From assembly GCF_030908385.1 (NCBI RefSeq), contig NZ_CP133091.1, positions 3,281,501 to 3,345,500 on the forward strand: a stretch of DNA of 64,000 nt, written 5' to 3'. Source of the DNA: Mangrovimonas sp. YM274 (GTDB lineage Bacteria > Bacteroidota > Bacteroidia > Flavobacteriales > Flavobacteriaceae). The notes under the pieces were generated by a model. That model had not been told where the DNA came from. It did not search any database and was given only the letters and a program-made list of their open reading frames with translations. Positions 28,047-37,073 of the stretch are shown here, piece after piece. Both the position numbers and the translations under genes were made by a program. How positions within the stretch are numbered: position 1 is the first letter of the stretch; each line of letters opens with the position of its first letter.

Positions 28047-28878
28047 CGCAAAAGCAATGGAAACAACATTACAATCTTTCTTGAAGTCTGACCTATTGGA
28101 TAAATATATCCTAGGGACAGCAGATGCTTCGGAGATTTTAGAAGTAGAACACTTTATTTCCAAATACCCAGAAGCCCATGACGAGTACATTAGATTGCAG
28201 GACAATTTAGAAATCCTAGCCAAATCCAATGCTGTAGAAGCTCCCAAGTTCATTTTGGATTCCATTCACAATACCATTGAAAAGGAAAACACCAAAAAAG
28301 AAACCCCAGTTATCAGTTTAACACACACTGAAGTGAGACGCAAAAAAAGTTGGTACCGCTACAGTATTGCGGCCAGTATTGCGGCCTTCATTTTTGCCAG
28401 TGCCGCCTTTTTACTGTACCAACAAAACATCCTTTTAAAACAGGAAAACCAAGTAGTTGTTGATGAAGTTTTTGATTTAAGAAACGACATTGAAAACAAC
28501 AACCAAAAATTGGACAACCTTATGAGGCAGTTTATGAAGTTGAACAATCCAGAAACTGAAAAATATGTATTACGCGGTAACGACAGAGCAAAAGATCTTA
28601 AAACAGTAGCCTATATCAATGCCGAGGATAAAACCTCTATGATTGATGTGGTATCCTTACCACAACTGCCTGAAGATCAAACCTATCAAATTTGGGCAGA
28701 ATTACAAGGAAAAATGGTTAACTTAGGTATTTTGGATGCATCAGACCGTAAGCTGAAACCTATCCCTTATATGGAAGACGCCCTAGGACTAAGTATCACT
28801 ATAGAACCTAAAGAAGGGCATGGAAATGCCGCTTCTGCCGAAAATGAGGTTGCAGAAATTTCTTTGAAAAACAAATAA
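28036..28878 (+). CDS. Membrane anti-sigma factor (RskA-like)
   Basis: A 280-residue protein; ATG 28036 overlaps the sigma gene, while ATG 28057 would also serve. An N-terminal anti-sigma domain carries L-D-K-Y-I-L-G-T-A-D-A-S-E-I-L-E-V-E, a single membrane helix lies at ~110-131 (S-I-A-A-F-I-F-A-S-A-A), a short coiled coil follows (~135-165), and the periplasmic C-terminal part contains L-P-E-D-Q-T-Y-Q-I-W-A, the landmark of RskA domains. It should bind and hold the ECF sigma factor at the membrane until a signal triggers release. Confidence 0.88.
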   Translation: MFINAKAMETTLQSFLKSDLLDKYILGTADASEILEVEHFISKYPEAHDEYIRLQDNLEILAKSNAVEAPKFILDSIHNTIEKENTKKETPVISLTHTEVRRKKSWYRYSIAASIAAFIFASAAFLLYQQNILLKQENQVVVDEVFDLRNDIENNNQKLDNLMRQFMKLNNPETEKYVLRGNDRAKDLKTVAYINAEDKTSMIDVVSLPQLPEDQTYQIWAELQGKMVNLGILDASDRKLKPIPYMEDALGLSITIEPKEGHGNAASAENEVAEISLKNK

Positions 28879-28893
28879 GTTACGAACAACTAA

Positions 28894-28928
28894 AAAAAAA
28901 CGCCTTGGACCATCCAAGGCGTTTTTTT
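28894..28928. terminator. Bidirectional terminator
   Basis: Sixteen-base-pair stem AAAAAAACGCCTTGGA/TCCAAGGCGTTTTTTT with loop CCA. It serves the anti-sigma gene (+) and the aquaporin gene (-), whose stop codon it touches. Confidence 0.9.
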
Positions 28929-29622
28929 ATGCTATTTCCGACTTATCAAATAGTGTTTTATGAATAAACCCAGCCACTATTGCTCCTAAAATAGGTGCCA
29001 CCCAAAACAGCCACAATTGTGAAATATAAGGGCCTGTGGCAAATAATGCCTGACTGGTAGAGCGGGCAGGATTAACCGAGGTATTGGTAATGGGGATACT
29101 TATCAAATGAATTAAGGTTAAGCCCAACCCTATCGCAATTGGAGCAAATCCTTTTGGAGCTCTCTCATTGGTACTTCCCAAAATAATCAACAGGAAAAAT
29201 AAGGTTAGTGTAAATTCAGCCACAAATCCAGATATCATGGAATACCCCCCTGGGGACAACTCCCCATAACCATTGGCTGCAAAACTGCCTACATCCGTAA
29301 AGTTTGGTTGTCCGGACACAATAACATACAAGACACCTGCTGCCGCAATACCCCCAACAATTTGAGCCCCTACATACCCTACCAATTCCTGAGCAGAAAA
29401 TTTACCTCCGGCCCACAGCCCAATAGTTACAGCGGGATTGAAATGCCCTCCGGATATATGCCCTACTGCAAAGGCCATTGTTAATACCGTAAGCCCAAAG
29501 GCCAATGCAACACCAGCAAAACCAATTCCTAATTCAGGAAAAGCAGCTGCAAAAATAGCACTCCCACACCCTCCAAAAACCAACCAAAAGGTTCCAAAAA
29601 ATTCAGCGAATATTTTTTTCAT
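28927..29622 (-). CDS. aqpZ: Aquaporin Z-type water channel
   Basis: A 231-residue MIP-family protein with six membrane helices and the two half-helix motifs G-G-H-F-N-P-A-V-T and [10 protein letters not shown]. The segment [11 protein letters not shown] carries the His of the narrow selectivity filter used by AqpZ, as opposed to GlpF glycerol channels, so water selectivity is favoured. Located in the inner membrane. It is convergent with the anti-sigma gene and appears monocistronic. Confidence 0.93.
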   Translation of the reverse strand: MKKIFAEFFGTFWLVFGGCGSAIFAAAFPELGIGFAGVALAFGLTVLTMAFAVGHISGGHFNPAVTIGLWAGGKFSAQELVGYVGAQIVGGIAAAGVLYVIVSGQPNFTDVGSFAANGYGELSPGGYSMISGFVAEFTLTLFFLLIILGSTNERAPKGFAPIAIGLGLTLIHLISIPITNTSVNPARSTSQALFATGPYISQLWLFWVAPILGAIVAGFIHKTLFDKSEIA

Positions 29623-29763
29623 AAGTTATCTTATTAACAGTTAGCGTTTTAAATTTAACATTATTTTTCGTTCCCCGTAACCCCAAAGCTTAAAATAACA
29701 TCCTTACCCCTCAACAATTGTTAACATCTACCCTAAGAATTAGTCAATTTAAGCCAAAATCTT

Positions 29764-29771
29764 TACCTTTG
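29764..29771 (+). promoter_or_regulatory. -7 element TACCTTTG upstream of the small membrane protein gene
   Basis: Exact TAnnTTTG match, 16 nt before the ATG at 29788; the leader would be very short. It probably drives the run that extends through 32863. Confidence 0.4.
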
Positions 29772-29787
29772 CAGAAACCTTTTACGC

Positions 29788-29991
29788 ATGAAATTGTTAC
29801 TAATTACACTAATCCTTTTAGGGTTGGGAATTGCAGGAATTGCTATAAAAATATGGGCTAAAAAAGATGGTAAATTTGCCGGAACTTGTGCTAGCCAAAA
29901 CCCAATGCTCAACAAAAGCGGTGAAGCTTGTGGTTTTTGCGGAAAGACCCCAGACCAATTTGATAACTGCAACGAACCTCAACACTCCTAA
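29788..29991 (+). CDS. Small single-span membrane protein with conserved-type cysteines
   Basis: A 67-residue protein with one N-terminal membrane helix (residues ~3-22) and a short tail with four cysteines in the spacing C-A-S-Q-N-P-M-L, then C-G-F-C, then D-N-C. This layout occurs in short 'membrane or secreted' proteins of Bacteroidota with no assigned role. The cysteine pattern could bind a metal or form disulfides; nothing else indicates function. It is 6 bp before the glycosyltransferase gene. Confidence 0.7.
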   Translation: MKLLLITLILLGLGIAGIAIKIWAKKDGKFAGTCASQNPMLNKSGEACGFCGKTPDQFDNCNEPQHS

Positions 29992-29997
29992 TTTTTA

Positions 29998-31110
29998 ATG
30001 CTTATACTTGATGTCCTGCTCTACACTTTTATTGTAGTTATCATTGTTCAAGCGTTTTACTATTTAGGAATTTTTCAAAAGTTTTCATTTTCCAAAACGT
30101 CCCCAGCTTCCAACAAAAATTTCCCGGTATCGGTTATCATTTGTGCTAAAAACGAAGCGCAAAATCTGCGGACGTTTCTACCATCCATACTACAACAGGA
30201 TTATCCCAATTTTGAGGTCATCCTTATCAATGACAGCTCCAGTGATGACACCCTGGAGGTAATGGAAGCGTTTAAAGCTGGTAATGACTTCATTAAAATT
30301 GTAGATGTAAAAAACGTTGAAGCCTTTTGGGGCAACAAAAAATATGCCCTTACTTTAGGAATCAAAGCGGCAAAAAATAAACATCTGTTATTCACTGATG
30401 CCGATTGCACACCTGTATCGAAGCAATGGATTACAGAAATGTGCAGTCAATTTTCAGACACTAAAAGCATTGTGATTGGTTACGGAGGCTATCAAAAAAT
30501 TAAAGGCTCATTCCTGAACAAAGTAATTCGCTACGAAACACTTTTAACTGCAACGCAATACCTCTCCTATGCTAAAATAGGGGTTCCATACATGGCCGTT
30601 GGCCGTAATTTAGCATATCATAGCGACACTTTTTATGAGGCAAGAGGTTTTATGAGCCATATAGACCTTAACTCTGGTGATGACGATTTGTTTGTTAATG
30701 AAAGTGCAACCTCCAAAAATACGGCTGTCTGTACAAGTGCCAACAGCTTTACGTTATCAAAACCAAAAACCACATTTAGCAGCTGGATTTTGCAAAAACG
30801 CAGACATGTAAGTACGGCATATCGCTATAAAACGAAACACAAAATAGCTTTAGGCCTATTTTATATCTCACAAATCCTTTTTTGGATATTAGCCACTCTT
30901 TTACTGGCTTTACAATACCAATGGATGTTGGTTGCTGGCTTGGTTACCCTTAGATTTATAATTATCTACACAATTTTGGGGCTATCTGCCAAAAAGTTAA
31001 ATGAAACCGATCTTTTAATTCTACTCCCCTTTTTGGAGTTATTTTTAATTGTGTCGCAATTCTTTATATTTATAAAAAATCTAATCGCAAAACCTCATCA
31101 TTGGAAATAA
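29998..31110 (+). CDS. Membrane-anchored family 2 glycosyltransferase
   Basis: A 370-residue protein: N-terminal membrane helix (~5-25), GT-A catalytic domain (~43-260) with V-S-V-I-I-C-A-K-N-E-A, L-I-N-D-S-S-S-D-D-T, F-T-D-A-D-C-T-P (metal-binding D-x-D) and a Q-K-R-R-H-V-S-T-like segment matching the Q-x-x-R-W position of processive GT2 enzymes, then two or three C-terminal helices. It transfers a sugar to an envelope glycan or lipid; donor and acceptor are unknown. Co-transcribed with its neighbours: 6 bp upstream gap, 10-bp overlap downstream. Confidence 0.85.
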   Translation: MLILDVLLYTFIVVIIVQAFYYLGIFQKFSFSKTSPASNKNFPVSVIICAKNEAQNLRTFLPSILQQDYPNFEVILINDSSSDDTLEVMEAFKAGNDFIKIVDVKNVEAFWGNKKYALTLGIKAAKNKHLLFTDADCTPVSKQWITEMCSQFSDTKSIVIGYGGYQKIKGSFLNKVIRYETLLTATQYLSYAKIGVPYMAVGRNLAYHSDTFYEARGFMSHIDLNSGDDDLFVNESATSKNTAVCTSANSFTLSKPKTTFSSWILQKRRHVSTAYRYKTKHKIALGLFYISQILFWILATLLLALQYQWMLVAGLVTLRFIIIYTILGLSAKKLNETDLLILLPFLELFLIVSQFFIFIKNLIAKPHHWK

Positions 31111-31649
31111 AAGAAGCCATTGAGAAAGCCAAACAAAATGACCAAATGGCATTCAATTTCTTGTTGGACACTTTTTGGAATGATGTTTACGGCTTTCAAT
31201 TAAAACGTACCGAGAATGAAAACGATGCTGAGGATATCAGTATTCAGACATTTTCAAAAGCTTTCGACAAAATAGATACGTATAATGATAACTATGTATT
31301 CAAAACATGGTTAATCGCCATTTCCAAGAACATTCATATCGATTTGTTGCGCAAGCGAAAATCATCCATTACAAGCACCACTCCCCACGATGATGATCAT
31401 GAGTTTTATAATATTGTGGACGAATCCCCTTCTCCAGAAGACAAACTCATCACCGAACAGAATTTAGCCAAACTTTTAAGGGATATAAAAAAGCTAAAGC
31501 CCCATTATCAAGAGATTATCAACCTTAGATATTTTCAAGAGCTGAGCTACAAAGAAATTTCAGAGCAACTCCAAGAGCCCATCAATAATGTTAAAGTAAA
31601 ACTTCTAAGGGCTAAAAAACTATTGGCAGAAATCATCACCAAAAAATAA
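31101..31649 (+). CDS. ECF-type RNA polymerase sigma factor
   Basis: A 182-residue sigma factor starting at TTG 31101, inside the last codons of the glycosyltransferase gene. Region 2: A-E-D-I-S-I-Q-T-F-S-K-A-F-D-K and F-K-T-W-L-I-A-I-S-K-N-I; region 4: Q-E-L-S-Y-K-E-I-S-E-Q-L-Q-E-P-I-N-N-V-K-V. No anti-sigma gene is adjacent, unlike the sigma factor at 27516. Overlap by one base with the Nramp-like gene shows translational coupling. Confidence 0.9.
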   Translation: MEIKEAIEKAKQNDQMAFNFLLDTFWNDVYGFQLKRTENENDAEDISIQTFSKAFDKIDTYNDNYVFKTWLIAISKNIHIDLLRKRKSSITSTTPHDDDHEFYNIVDESPSPEDKLITEQNLAKLLRDIKKLKPHYQEIINLRYFQELSYKEISEQLQEPINNVKVKLLRAKKLLAEIITKK

Positions 31650-32863
31650 TGTCCTTTGATTTTAAAAAGCTAGGTCCCGGATTACTGTTTGCTGGTGCAG
31701 CAATAGGCGTATCCCATCTCGTACAGTCTACTAGAGCGGGTGCCGATTATGGTTTTGGACTTGTTTGGGCCCTACTTTTGGTAAATGTATTCAAATACCC
31801 CTTTTTCCAATTTGGCCCTCGATATGCCATGGCTACCGGAGAAAGTCTTTTGGATGGCTATAAAAAGCTGGGAAAAGGTGTACTCGTAGCATATATCCTA
31901 GTAACATTGGCTTCTATGTTTACTATCCAAACAGCTGTTACTATAGTAAGCGCCGGATTGGCTCGCAACCTCTTTGGCGACACTATTTCATTAGAAATGT
32001 GGACGGTAATCATACTAATGGTTTGTGTTATCATTTTATTAAAAGGGAAATATAGCTTTCTAGACAAAATCATGAAAGTTATTGTCATTACCCTAACTGT
32101 TAGCACCCTCATTGCCGTTGGCGTTGCACTTACAAATTACTCAGAACCAATTTCCTTTTTGCAGATCCTTCCAAAAAACCATTTAGAGATTAGCTTTTTA
32201 ATAGCCTTTATGGGCTGGATGCCCGCACCGCTCGATATTTCTATTTGGCATTCCTTATGGACCATTGAAAAAAACAAACAAGTTGAGGGACTTAACGTAA
32301 AATCTTCACTATTCGATTTCAACATTGGTTTTACAGGAGCAATTATCATTGGGTTGGGATTTTTAACTTTGGGAGCATTAGTAATGCACCAAAGCGATAT
32401 ATCCTTTAGCTCTAAGGCCGGAGAGTTTTCAAACCAATTGATTTCTATGTACGCTAAAAATTTAGGTGCATGGACCTATCCCATCATAGGCATTGCTGCT
32501 TTCACCACTATGTTCAGCACCACCCTCACGACCATGGATGCCTCACCGCGATCCATGGCGCACAGCTTACAATTGCTTTTCACAAAAAAGCATTCAAAAG
32601 GATATCTTTTGTGGATATTAATTCTTCTATCTGGAACCATCATAATATTCCTTTTTTTAGCGTCAGAAATGGGACTACTTGTTCAAATTGCCACCATACT
32701 GTCCTTTTTAACAGCGCCTTTTTTTGCTATTGCCAATTACATCCTTATTTGTAGCAAACACACGCCTAAAGAATGGCGCCCTTCAATCGCAATTCATATT
32801 TGGAGCGTATTGGGAATTGTTTTTCTCATTGGTTTTAGCGCGTGGTATCTTAGTAGCATATAG
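31649..32863 (+). CDS. Nramp-like transporter lacking the DPGN metal motif
   Basis: A 404-residue protein with about eleven membrane helices in the Nramp layout, opening [10 protein letters not shown]. In classical Nramp transporters helix 1 carries D-P-G-N with metal-ligand Asp and Asn; the aligned positions here read G-V-S-H. In helix 6 the usual M-P-H is M-P-A (F-M-G-W-M-P-A-P), so the metal-binding Met remains. This is a divergent branch whose cargo may differ from Mn/Fe. Start codon overlaps the sigma-factor stop by one base; lipA follows 53 bp later behind its own promoter element. Confidence 0.82.
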   Translation: MSFDFKKLGPGLLFAGAAIGVSHLVQSTRAGADYGFGLVWALLLVNVFKYPFFQFGPRYAMATGESLLDGYKKLGKGVLVAYILVTLASMFTIQTAVTIVSAGLARNLFGDTISLEMWTVIILMVCVIILLKGKYSFLDKIMKVIVITLTVSTLIAVGVALTNYSEPISFLQILPKNHLEISFLIAFMGWMPAPLDISIWHSLWTIEKNKQVEGLNVKSSLFDFNIGFTGAIIIGLGFLTLGALVMHQSDISFSSKAGEFSNQLISMYAKNLGAWTYPIIGIAAFTTMFSTTLTTMDASPRSMAHSLQLLFTKKHSKGYLLWILILLSGTIIIFLFLASEMGLLVQIATILSFLTAPFFAIANYILICSKHTPKEWRPSIAIHIWSVLGIVFLIGFSAWYLSSI

Positions 32864-32886
32864 CAAGGTATTACAATTATACTTTG

Positions 32887-32894
32887 TATCTTTG
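32887..32894 (+). promoter_or_regulatory. -7 element TATCTTTG for lipA
   Basis: Exact TAnnTTTG match ending 22 nt before the lipA ATG at 32917; sits in the spacer after the Nramp-like gene. Confidence 0.45.
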
Positions 32895-32916
32895 CATCTG
32901 CAAAATTATAGAATAC

Positions 32917-33795
32917 ATGAACACAGAAACTGCTTCAAACACGGTAACAGAAAGACAGGCTAAACCAAAATGGTTACGAGTTAAATTGCCTACCGGGAAA
33001 AAGTATACGGAACTTAGGGGCTTGGTAGACAAGTACAAGTTGAATACCATTTGTACTTCGGGAAGCTGTCCAAACATGGGTGAATGTTGGGGAGAAGGTA
33101 CCGCTACCTTTATGATTTTAGGAAATATCTGTACCCGTTCCTGTGGATTTTGTGGTGTAAAAACGGGCCGTCCAGAAACTTTGGATTGGGACGAACCAGA
33201 AAAAGTGGCACGTTCTATAAAATTGATGAACATCAAGCACGCTGTATTAACCAGTGTAGATCGTGACGATATCAAGGACATGGGAAGCATCATGTGGGCA
33301 GAAACAGTAAAAGCAGTTCGCCGTATGAACCCAGAAACGACCTTGGAAACCTTGATTCCAGACTTTCAAGGCATCGAACAACACATTGACCGAATCATTG
33401 AAGTAGCTCCGGAAGTTGTATCCCATAATATTGAAACGGTAAGACGCCTTACCCGAGAAGTGCGTATCCAAGCGAAATACGACCGCAGCCTAGGTGTGTT
33501 GAAATATTTGAAAGCACAAGGACAACGTCGTACCAAATCCGGAATCATGTTAGGTCTTGGAGAAACTAGAGAAGAAGTCATCGAAACCCTTCATGATCTA
33601 AAGGCCAATGATGTAGATGTTGTTACAATTGGTCAATATTTGCAACCAAGTAAAAAACACCTTCCTGTTCAAGAATTTATCACTCCTGAACAGTTTAAAG
33701 AATATGAAACTATAGGCTTAGAATTAGGCTTTAGACATGTTGAAAGTAGTGCTTTGGTAAGATCTTCTTACCATGCGCAAAAACACATTCACTAG
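32917..33795 (+). CDS. lipA: Lipoyl synthase
   Basis: A 292-residue radical-SAM enzyme that inserts two sulfurs into octanoyl groups on 2-oxoacid dehydrogenases and GcvH. The auxiliary cluster motif [12 protein letters not shown] (C-x4-C-x5-C) and the radical-SAM motif C-T-R-S-C-G-F-C are intact; the C-terminal R-S-S-Y-H motif is present. The ATG at 32917 is preferred over an upstream in-frame start because of the promoter element just before it. Followed after 2 bp by gap. Confidence 0.96.
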   Translation: MNTETASNTVTERQAKPKWLRVKLPTGKKYTELRGLVDKYKLNTICTSGSCPNMGECWGEGTATFMILGNICTRSCGFCGVKTGRPETLDWDEPEKVARSIKLMNIKHAVLTSVDRDDIKDMGSIMWAETVKAVRRMNPETTLETLIPDFQGIEQHIDRIIEVAPEVVSHNIETVRRLTREVRIQAKYDRSLGVLKYLKAQGQRRTKSGIMLGLGETREEVIETLHDLKANDVDVVTIGQYLQPSKKHLPVQEFITPEQFKEYETIGLELGFRHVESSALVRSSYHAQKHIH

Positions 33796-33797
33796 TC

Positions 33798-34796
33798 ATG
33801 ATTAGGATTGCCATTAATGGGTTTGGCCGAATTGGCCGACGTGTTTTCAGACTCATACAATCCCATCCCAATCTTACTGTTGTTGCTATAAATGATTTGG
33901 CCAATGCGCACACCTTAAGCCACTTGTTGAAATACGACAGTATTCATGGTGTTTTACCACATAAGGTCACTTGGGATGACAAGCATATTATTGTAGATGA
34001 TCAAACAATTCCTTTACTTAATTGCCCTCACCCTAAAGAAATTGATTGGAGTCCTTACAAAGTAGATTTTACCATTGAAGCTAGCGGAAAATTTAAAACA
34101 ACTGAAGATTTAGAATGGCATTTAAATAATGGAGCAGATCGCGTGATTTTATCAGTGCCGCCTTTAGATGACAGCATCAAAACTATCGTTATGGGCGTCA
34201 ATGACCATTTATTAGAAGGTACCGAGAAAATAATTTCCAACGCCTCCTGCACCACAAACAATGCAGCTCCAATGATATCTGTAATAAAAAAACTCTGCGG
34301 TGTGGAACAAGCATACATTACTACGGTTCACTCTTACACCACAGATCAAAGCCTGCATGATCAACCCCATAAAGATTTAAGAAGAGCTAGGGCTGCAGGG
34401 CAATCTATTGTACCCACTACCACTGGTGCTGCCAAGGCCTTAACTAAAATATTCCCTGATTTATCAAATGTAATTGGAGGGTGCGGTATTAGGGTTCCAG
34501 TTGCCAATGGTTCCTTGACCGATATCACCTTTAATGTAAAAAATACCGTATCTATTGAAGATATTAATCAGGCTTTCAAGAAAGCTTCCGAGACGGACTT
34601 AAAAGGCATTTTAGAATACACAGAAGACCCTATTGTTTCTATTGATATTGTAGGAAATACCCACAGTTGCATCTTTGATTCCCAAATGACTTCAGTGATA
34701 GGAAACATGGTTAAAATTGTTGGTTGGTACGACAATGAAACCGGATATTCTTCAAGAATTTTAGATTTAATTTGCAATTTATCGGACAAATCATGA
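33798..34796 (+). CDS. gap: Glyceraldehyde-3-phosphate dehydrogenase, type I
   Basis: A 332-residue glycolytic enzyme oxidising glyceraldehyde 3-phosphate to 1,3-bisphosphoglycerate. NAD site I-N-G-F-G-R-I-G-R; I-N-D-L with an Asp at the position favouring NAD; catalytic Cys151 in S-N-A-S-C-T-T-N; C-terminal W-Y-D-N-E-T-G-Y-S. A lone gap beside lipA; flavobacteria often carry more than one gap gene, and which one is glycolytic cannot be judged from this window. Confidence 0.95.
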   Translation: MIRIAINGFGRIGRRVFRLIQSHPNLTVVAINDLANAHTLSHLLKYDSIHGVLPHKVTWDDKHIIVDDQTIPLLNCPHPKEIDWSPYKVDFTIEASGKFKTTEDLEWHLNNGADRVILSVPPLDDSIKTIVMGVNDHLLEGTEKIISNASCTTNNAAPMISVIKKLCGVEQAYITTVHSYTTDQSLHDQPHKDLRRARAAGQSIVPTTTGAAKALTKIFPDLSNVIGGCGIRVPVANGSLTDITFNVKNTVSIEDINQAFKKASETDLKGILEYTEDPIVSIDIVGNTHSCIFDSQMTSVIGNMVKIVGWYDNETGYSSRILDLICNLSDKS

Positions 34797-34815
34797 CTTT
34801 TATCGAATAAATATT

Positions 34816-34823
34816 TATATTTG
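34816..34823 (+). promoter_or_regulatory. -7 element TATATTTG for the hybrid kinase gene
   Basis: TAnnTTTG match 22 nt before the ATG at 34846. Confidence 0.4.
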
Positions 34824-34845
34824 TTACAATAAAAGCGGTCTGAAT

Positions 34846-37071
34846 ATGTCCCAAATTAAGTACTTCTTCTTCATTTTTGGCTTCAGTTTTTGGCTTCAGT
34901 TAGGAGCTCAAAACAACGCCGATGATCTTGATTTATTACAAATGCGCATTGAAAATCATATCACCCACGCATCTTTAAACAGTAGCCGTGGAGATTACTA
35001 TAGCGCAAGGGAAAACCTTACAAAAGCTTTGGAGATTGCCAAAACCGTTGGCAATAAAAAAAGTCAAGGTATTATCCATACCAAGATTGCCAAACTGCAA
35101 TATACTATTGAAGAACCTCAAGAAGCCATGGTATCTCTTACCAAAGCAGCCAAAATACAACGCGAAATTGAGGACTACGCTAATTTGGCCATTACATACA
35201 ATGTTTGGGGAATTATCTCCTACAGTTCAAAAGAGTATCAAACTGCCCTTGACTATTTCAACTCCGCAAAAACAAAGTTTGAAGAAGAAGATTTAGAAGA
35301 GTACATACCAGAAGTTTGCCTTAACGAGGCAAAGGTCTACATTAAATTGGAAGACTACAAGCAGGCTAAAGCCCAATTGGAAAAGGCCATTGTTCTCGCC
35401 AAAAAATATAACCAAAGTAATATTTTAAGTAGCGCCCTTATCAATAGTGGAAAAGTACTTCAAAAACTTGGAAACACCGATTCAGCACTTTCTGCTACCA
35501 ACGACGGATTGAAGATTGCCCAACAAAACAAGCTAATTGAAAGTTTAAACGAAAGTTACCTTACCCTAAGCGACATTTACCAATCTGAAGAGAATTATAA
35601 ACTTGCCAATGAATTTCTTGTAAAGCACATAAAACTATCTGATTCTATTTTAGATATCAAACGAGAAAACTTATCGCCCGAAAGACGGACACAATTTATT
35701 AGTGAATATAAGGATGCAGAAAACCAGCAACTGAAAGCTGAAATGGAGCAAAAGAATGCCGACAGCAATCTCACCAAAATAACTACCATCTTGAGTATTG
35801 CCCTTATCACCATTCTTTCGTTACTAACCCTTTCACTGTACAAAAACAACAATATTAGGCTTAAGACCAACAACATGCTTCACAAAAAGAATGACGAGTT
35901 GGTTTTAGCCAAAGAGAAGGCCGAACTAGCTTCCAAAACAAAAGCCAATTTCCTTTCCACGGTAACCCATGAGCTAAGAACCCCTTTGTATGCCGTTACC
36001 GGATTGACCAATATGCTCTTGGAAGAACACCCTAAACCAGAACAAATACCTCATCTAAAATCGTTGAAATTTTCTGGAGACTATCTTTTAACCTTCATCA
36101 ACGACATTCTACAGATCAATAAAATTGAAGCCAACAAAGTAGATCTAGATCCCGAAATTTTTGATCTGAAAAAGAAAGTTGGCAATGTTATTTCCGCCCT
36201 TAACAATTCCGCGATGGACAATAACATAACCATGCATTTTGAATACGACAAAGCCCTTCCCCGAACCTTTGAGGCCGACCAATTGAAAATTTCCCAAATT
36301 TTAATCAACCTCATCGGAAACGCCATTAAGTTTACAAAGGATGGAGACATTTGGGTTCGTGTTACAAAAATCAATGAAAAGGACGGCACCTTTAATGTTC
36401 GATTTGAGGTTGAGGATAACGGAATAGGAATCACCAAAGAAAAACAGGAGCACATGTTTGAGAGTTTCTCCCAAGGCTCCATTCAAATTAACCGTAAGTA
36501 CGGAGGAACTGGACTTGGACTCTCGATTGTTAAAGGACTTATCGAAATTCTTAAAGGAAAAATATACCTAAAGAGTGAATTAGGAAAAGGATCGACCTTC
36601 ATTTTTGAAGTACCAATGGCTTATGCTGAAAAGCTGGAGACCATCGCAAAACCAAACTATTCAAATAACATCAACCAATTGGATTTAAGCAACGTCAAAA
36701 TTTTGGTAGTTGAAGACAACAAAATCAACCAAATGATTACCAAAAAAATCTTAAACAAGATGAACCTTCATTGTGATGTGGTTGACAACGGTGAAGACGC
36801 TGTTGAAAGAGTAAAAGAAGTACGCTACAGTGTGGTATTAATGGACATTCACATGCCAGGAATCAGCGGATTGGAAGCTACCAAAATCATTAGAACTTTT
36901 GACAAAGAGCTGACCATATTTGCCCTTACTGCGGTAACCTTGGAAGACAAAATGCATGAGTTTGACGAAGCAGGCTTCAACGATATTATCTCAAAACCGT
37001 TTAAGCAGGAAGATTTTGAAAAGAAACTATTCAATGCCCTAAGCAACCAGAATCAGGCTTCTACCATTTAA
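34846..37071 (+). CDS. TPR-containing hybrid sensor histidine kinase/response regulator
   Basis: A 741-residue protein. Signal peptide (ends L-G-A-Q), ~6 tetratricopeptide repeats in the periplasm (~25-280), one membrane helix (~310-332), short coiled coil, HisKA domain with phospho-acceptor His375 in V-T-H-E-L-R-T-P, ATPase domain with I-G-N-A-I-K-F-T, E-D-N-G-I-G-I and G-G-T-G-L-G-L-S-I-V, and a C-terminal receiver with E-D-N-K-I and phospho-acceptor Asp667 in L-M-D-I-H-M-P. No Hpt or DNA-binding domain and no adjacent regulator, so its phosphorelay partner lies elsewhere. The signal is unknown; TPRs suggest protein-protein sensing. Confidence 0.92.
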   Translation: MSQIKYFFFIFGFSFWLQLGAQNNADDLDLLQMRIENHITHASLNSSRGDYYSARENLTKALEIAKTVGNKKSQGIIHTKIAKLQYTIEEPQEAMVSLTKAAKIQREIEDYANLAITYNVWGIISYSSKEYQTALDYFNSAKTKFEEEDLEEYIPEVCLNEAKVYIKLEDYKQAKAQLEKAIVLAKKYNQSNILSSALINSGKVLQKLGNTDSALSATNDGLKIAQQNKLIESLNESYLTLSDIYQSEENYKLANEFLVKHIKLSDSILDIKRENLSPERRTQFISEYKDAENQQLKAEMEQKNADSNLTKITTILSIALITILSLLTLSLYKNNNIRLKTNNMLHKKNDELVLAKEKAELASKTKANFLSTVTHELRTPLYAVTGLTNMLLEEHPKPEQIPHLKSLKFSGDYLLTFINDILQINKIEANKVDLDPEIFDLKKKVGNVISALNNSAMDNNITMHFEYDKALPRTFEADQLKISQILINLIGNAIKFTKDGDIWVRVTKINEKDGTFNVRFEVEDNGIGITKEKQEHMFESFSQGSIQINRKYGGTGLGLSIVKGLIEILKGKIYLKSELGKGSTFIFEVPMAYAEKLETIAKPNYSNNINQLDLSNVKILVVEDNKINQMITKKILNKMNLHCDVVDNGEDAVERVKEVRYSVVLMDIHMPGISGLEATKIIRTFDKELTIFALTAVTLEDKMHEFDEAGFNDIISKPFKQEDFEKKLFNALSNQNQASTI

Positions 37072-37073
37072 TT

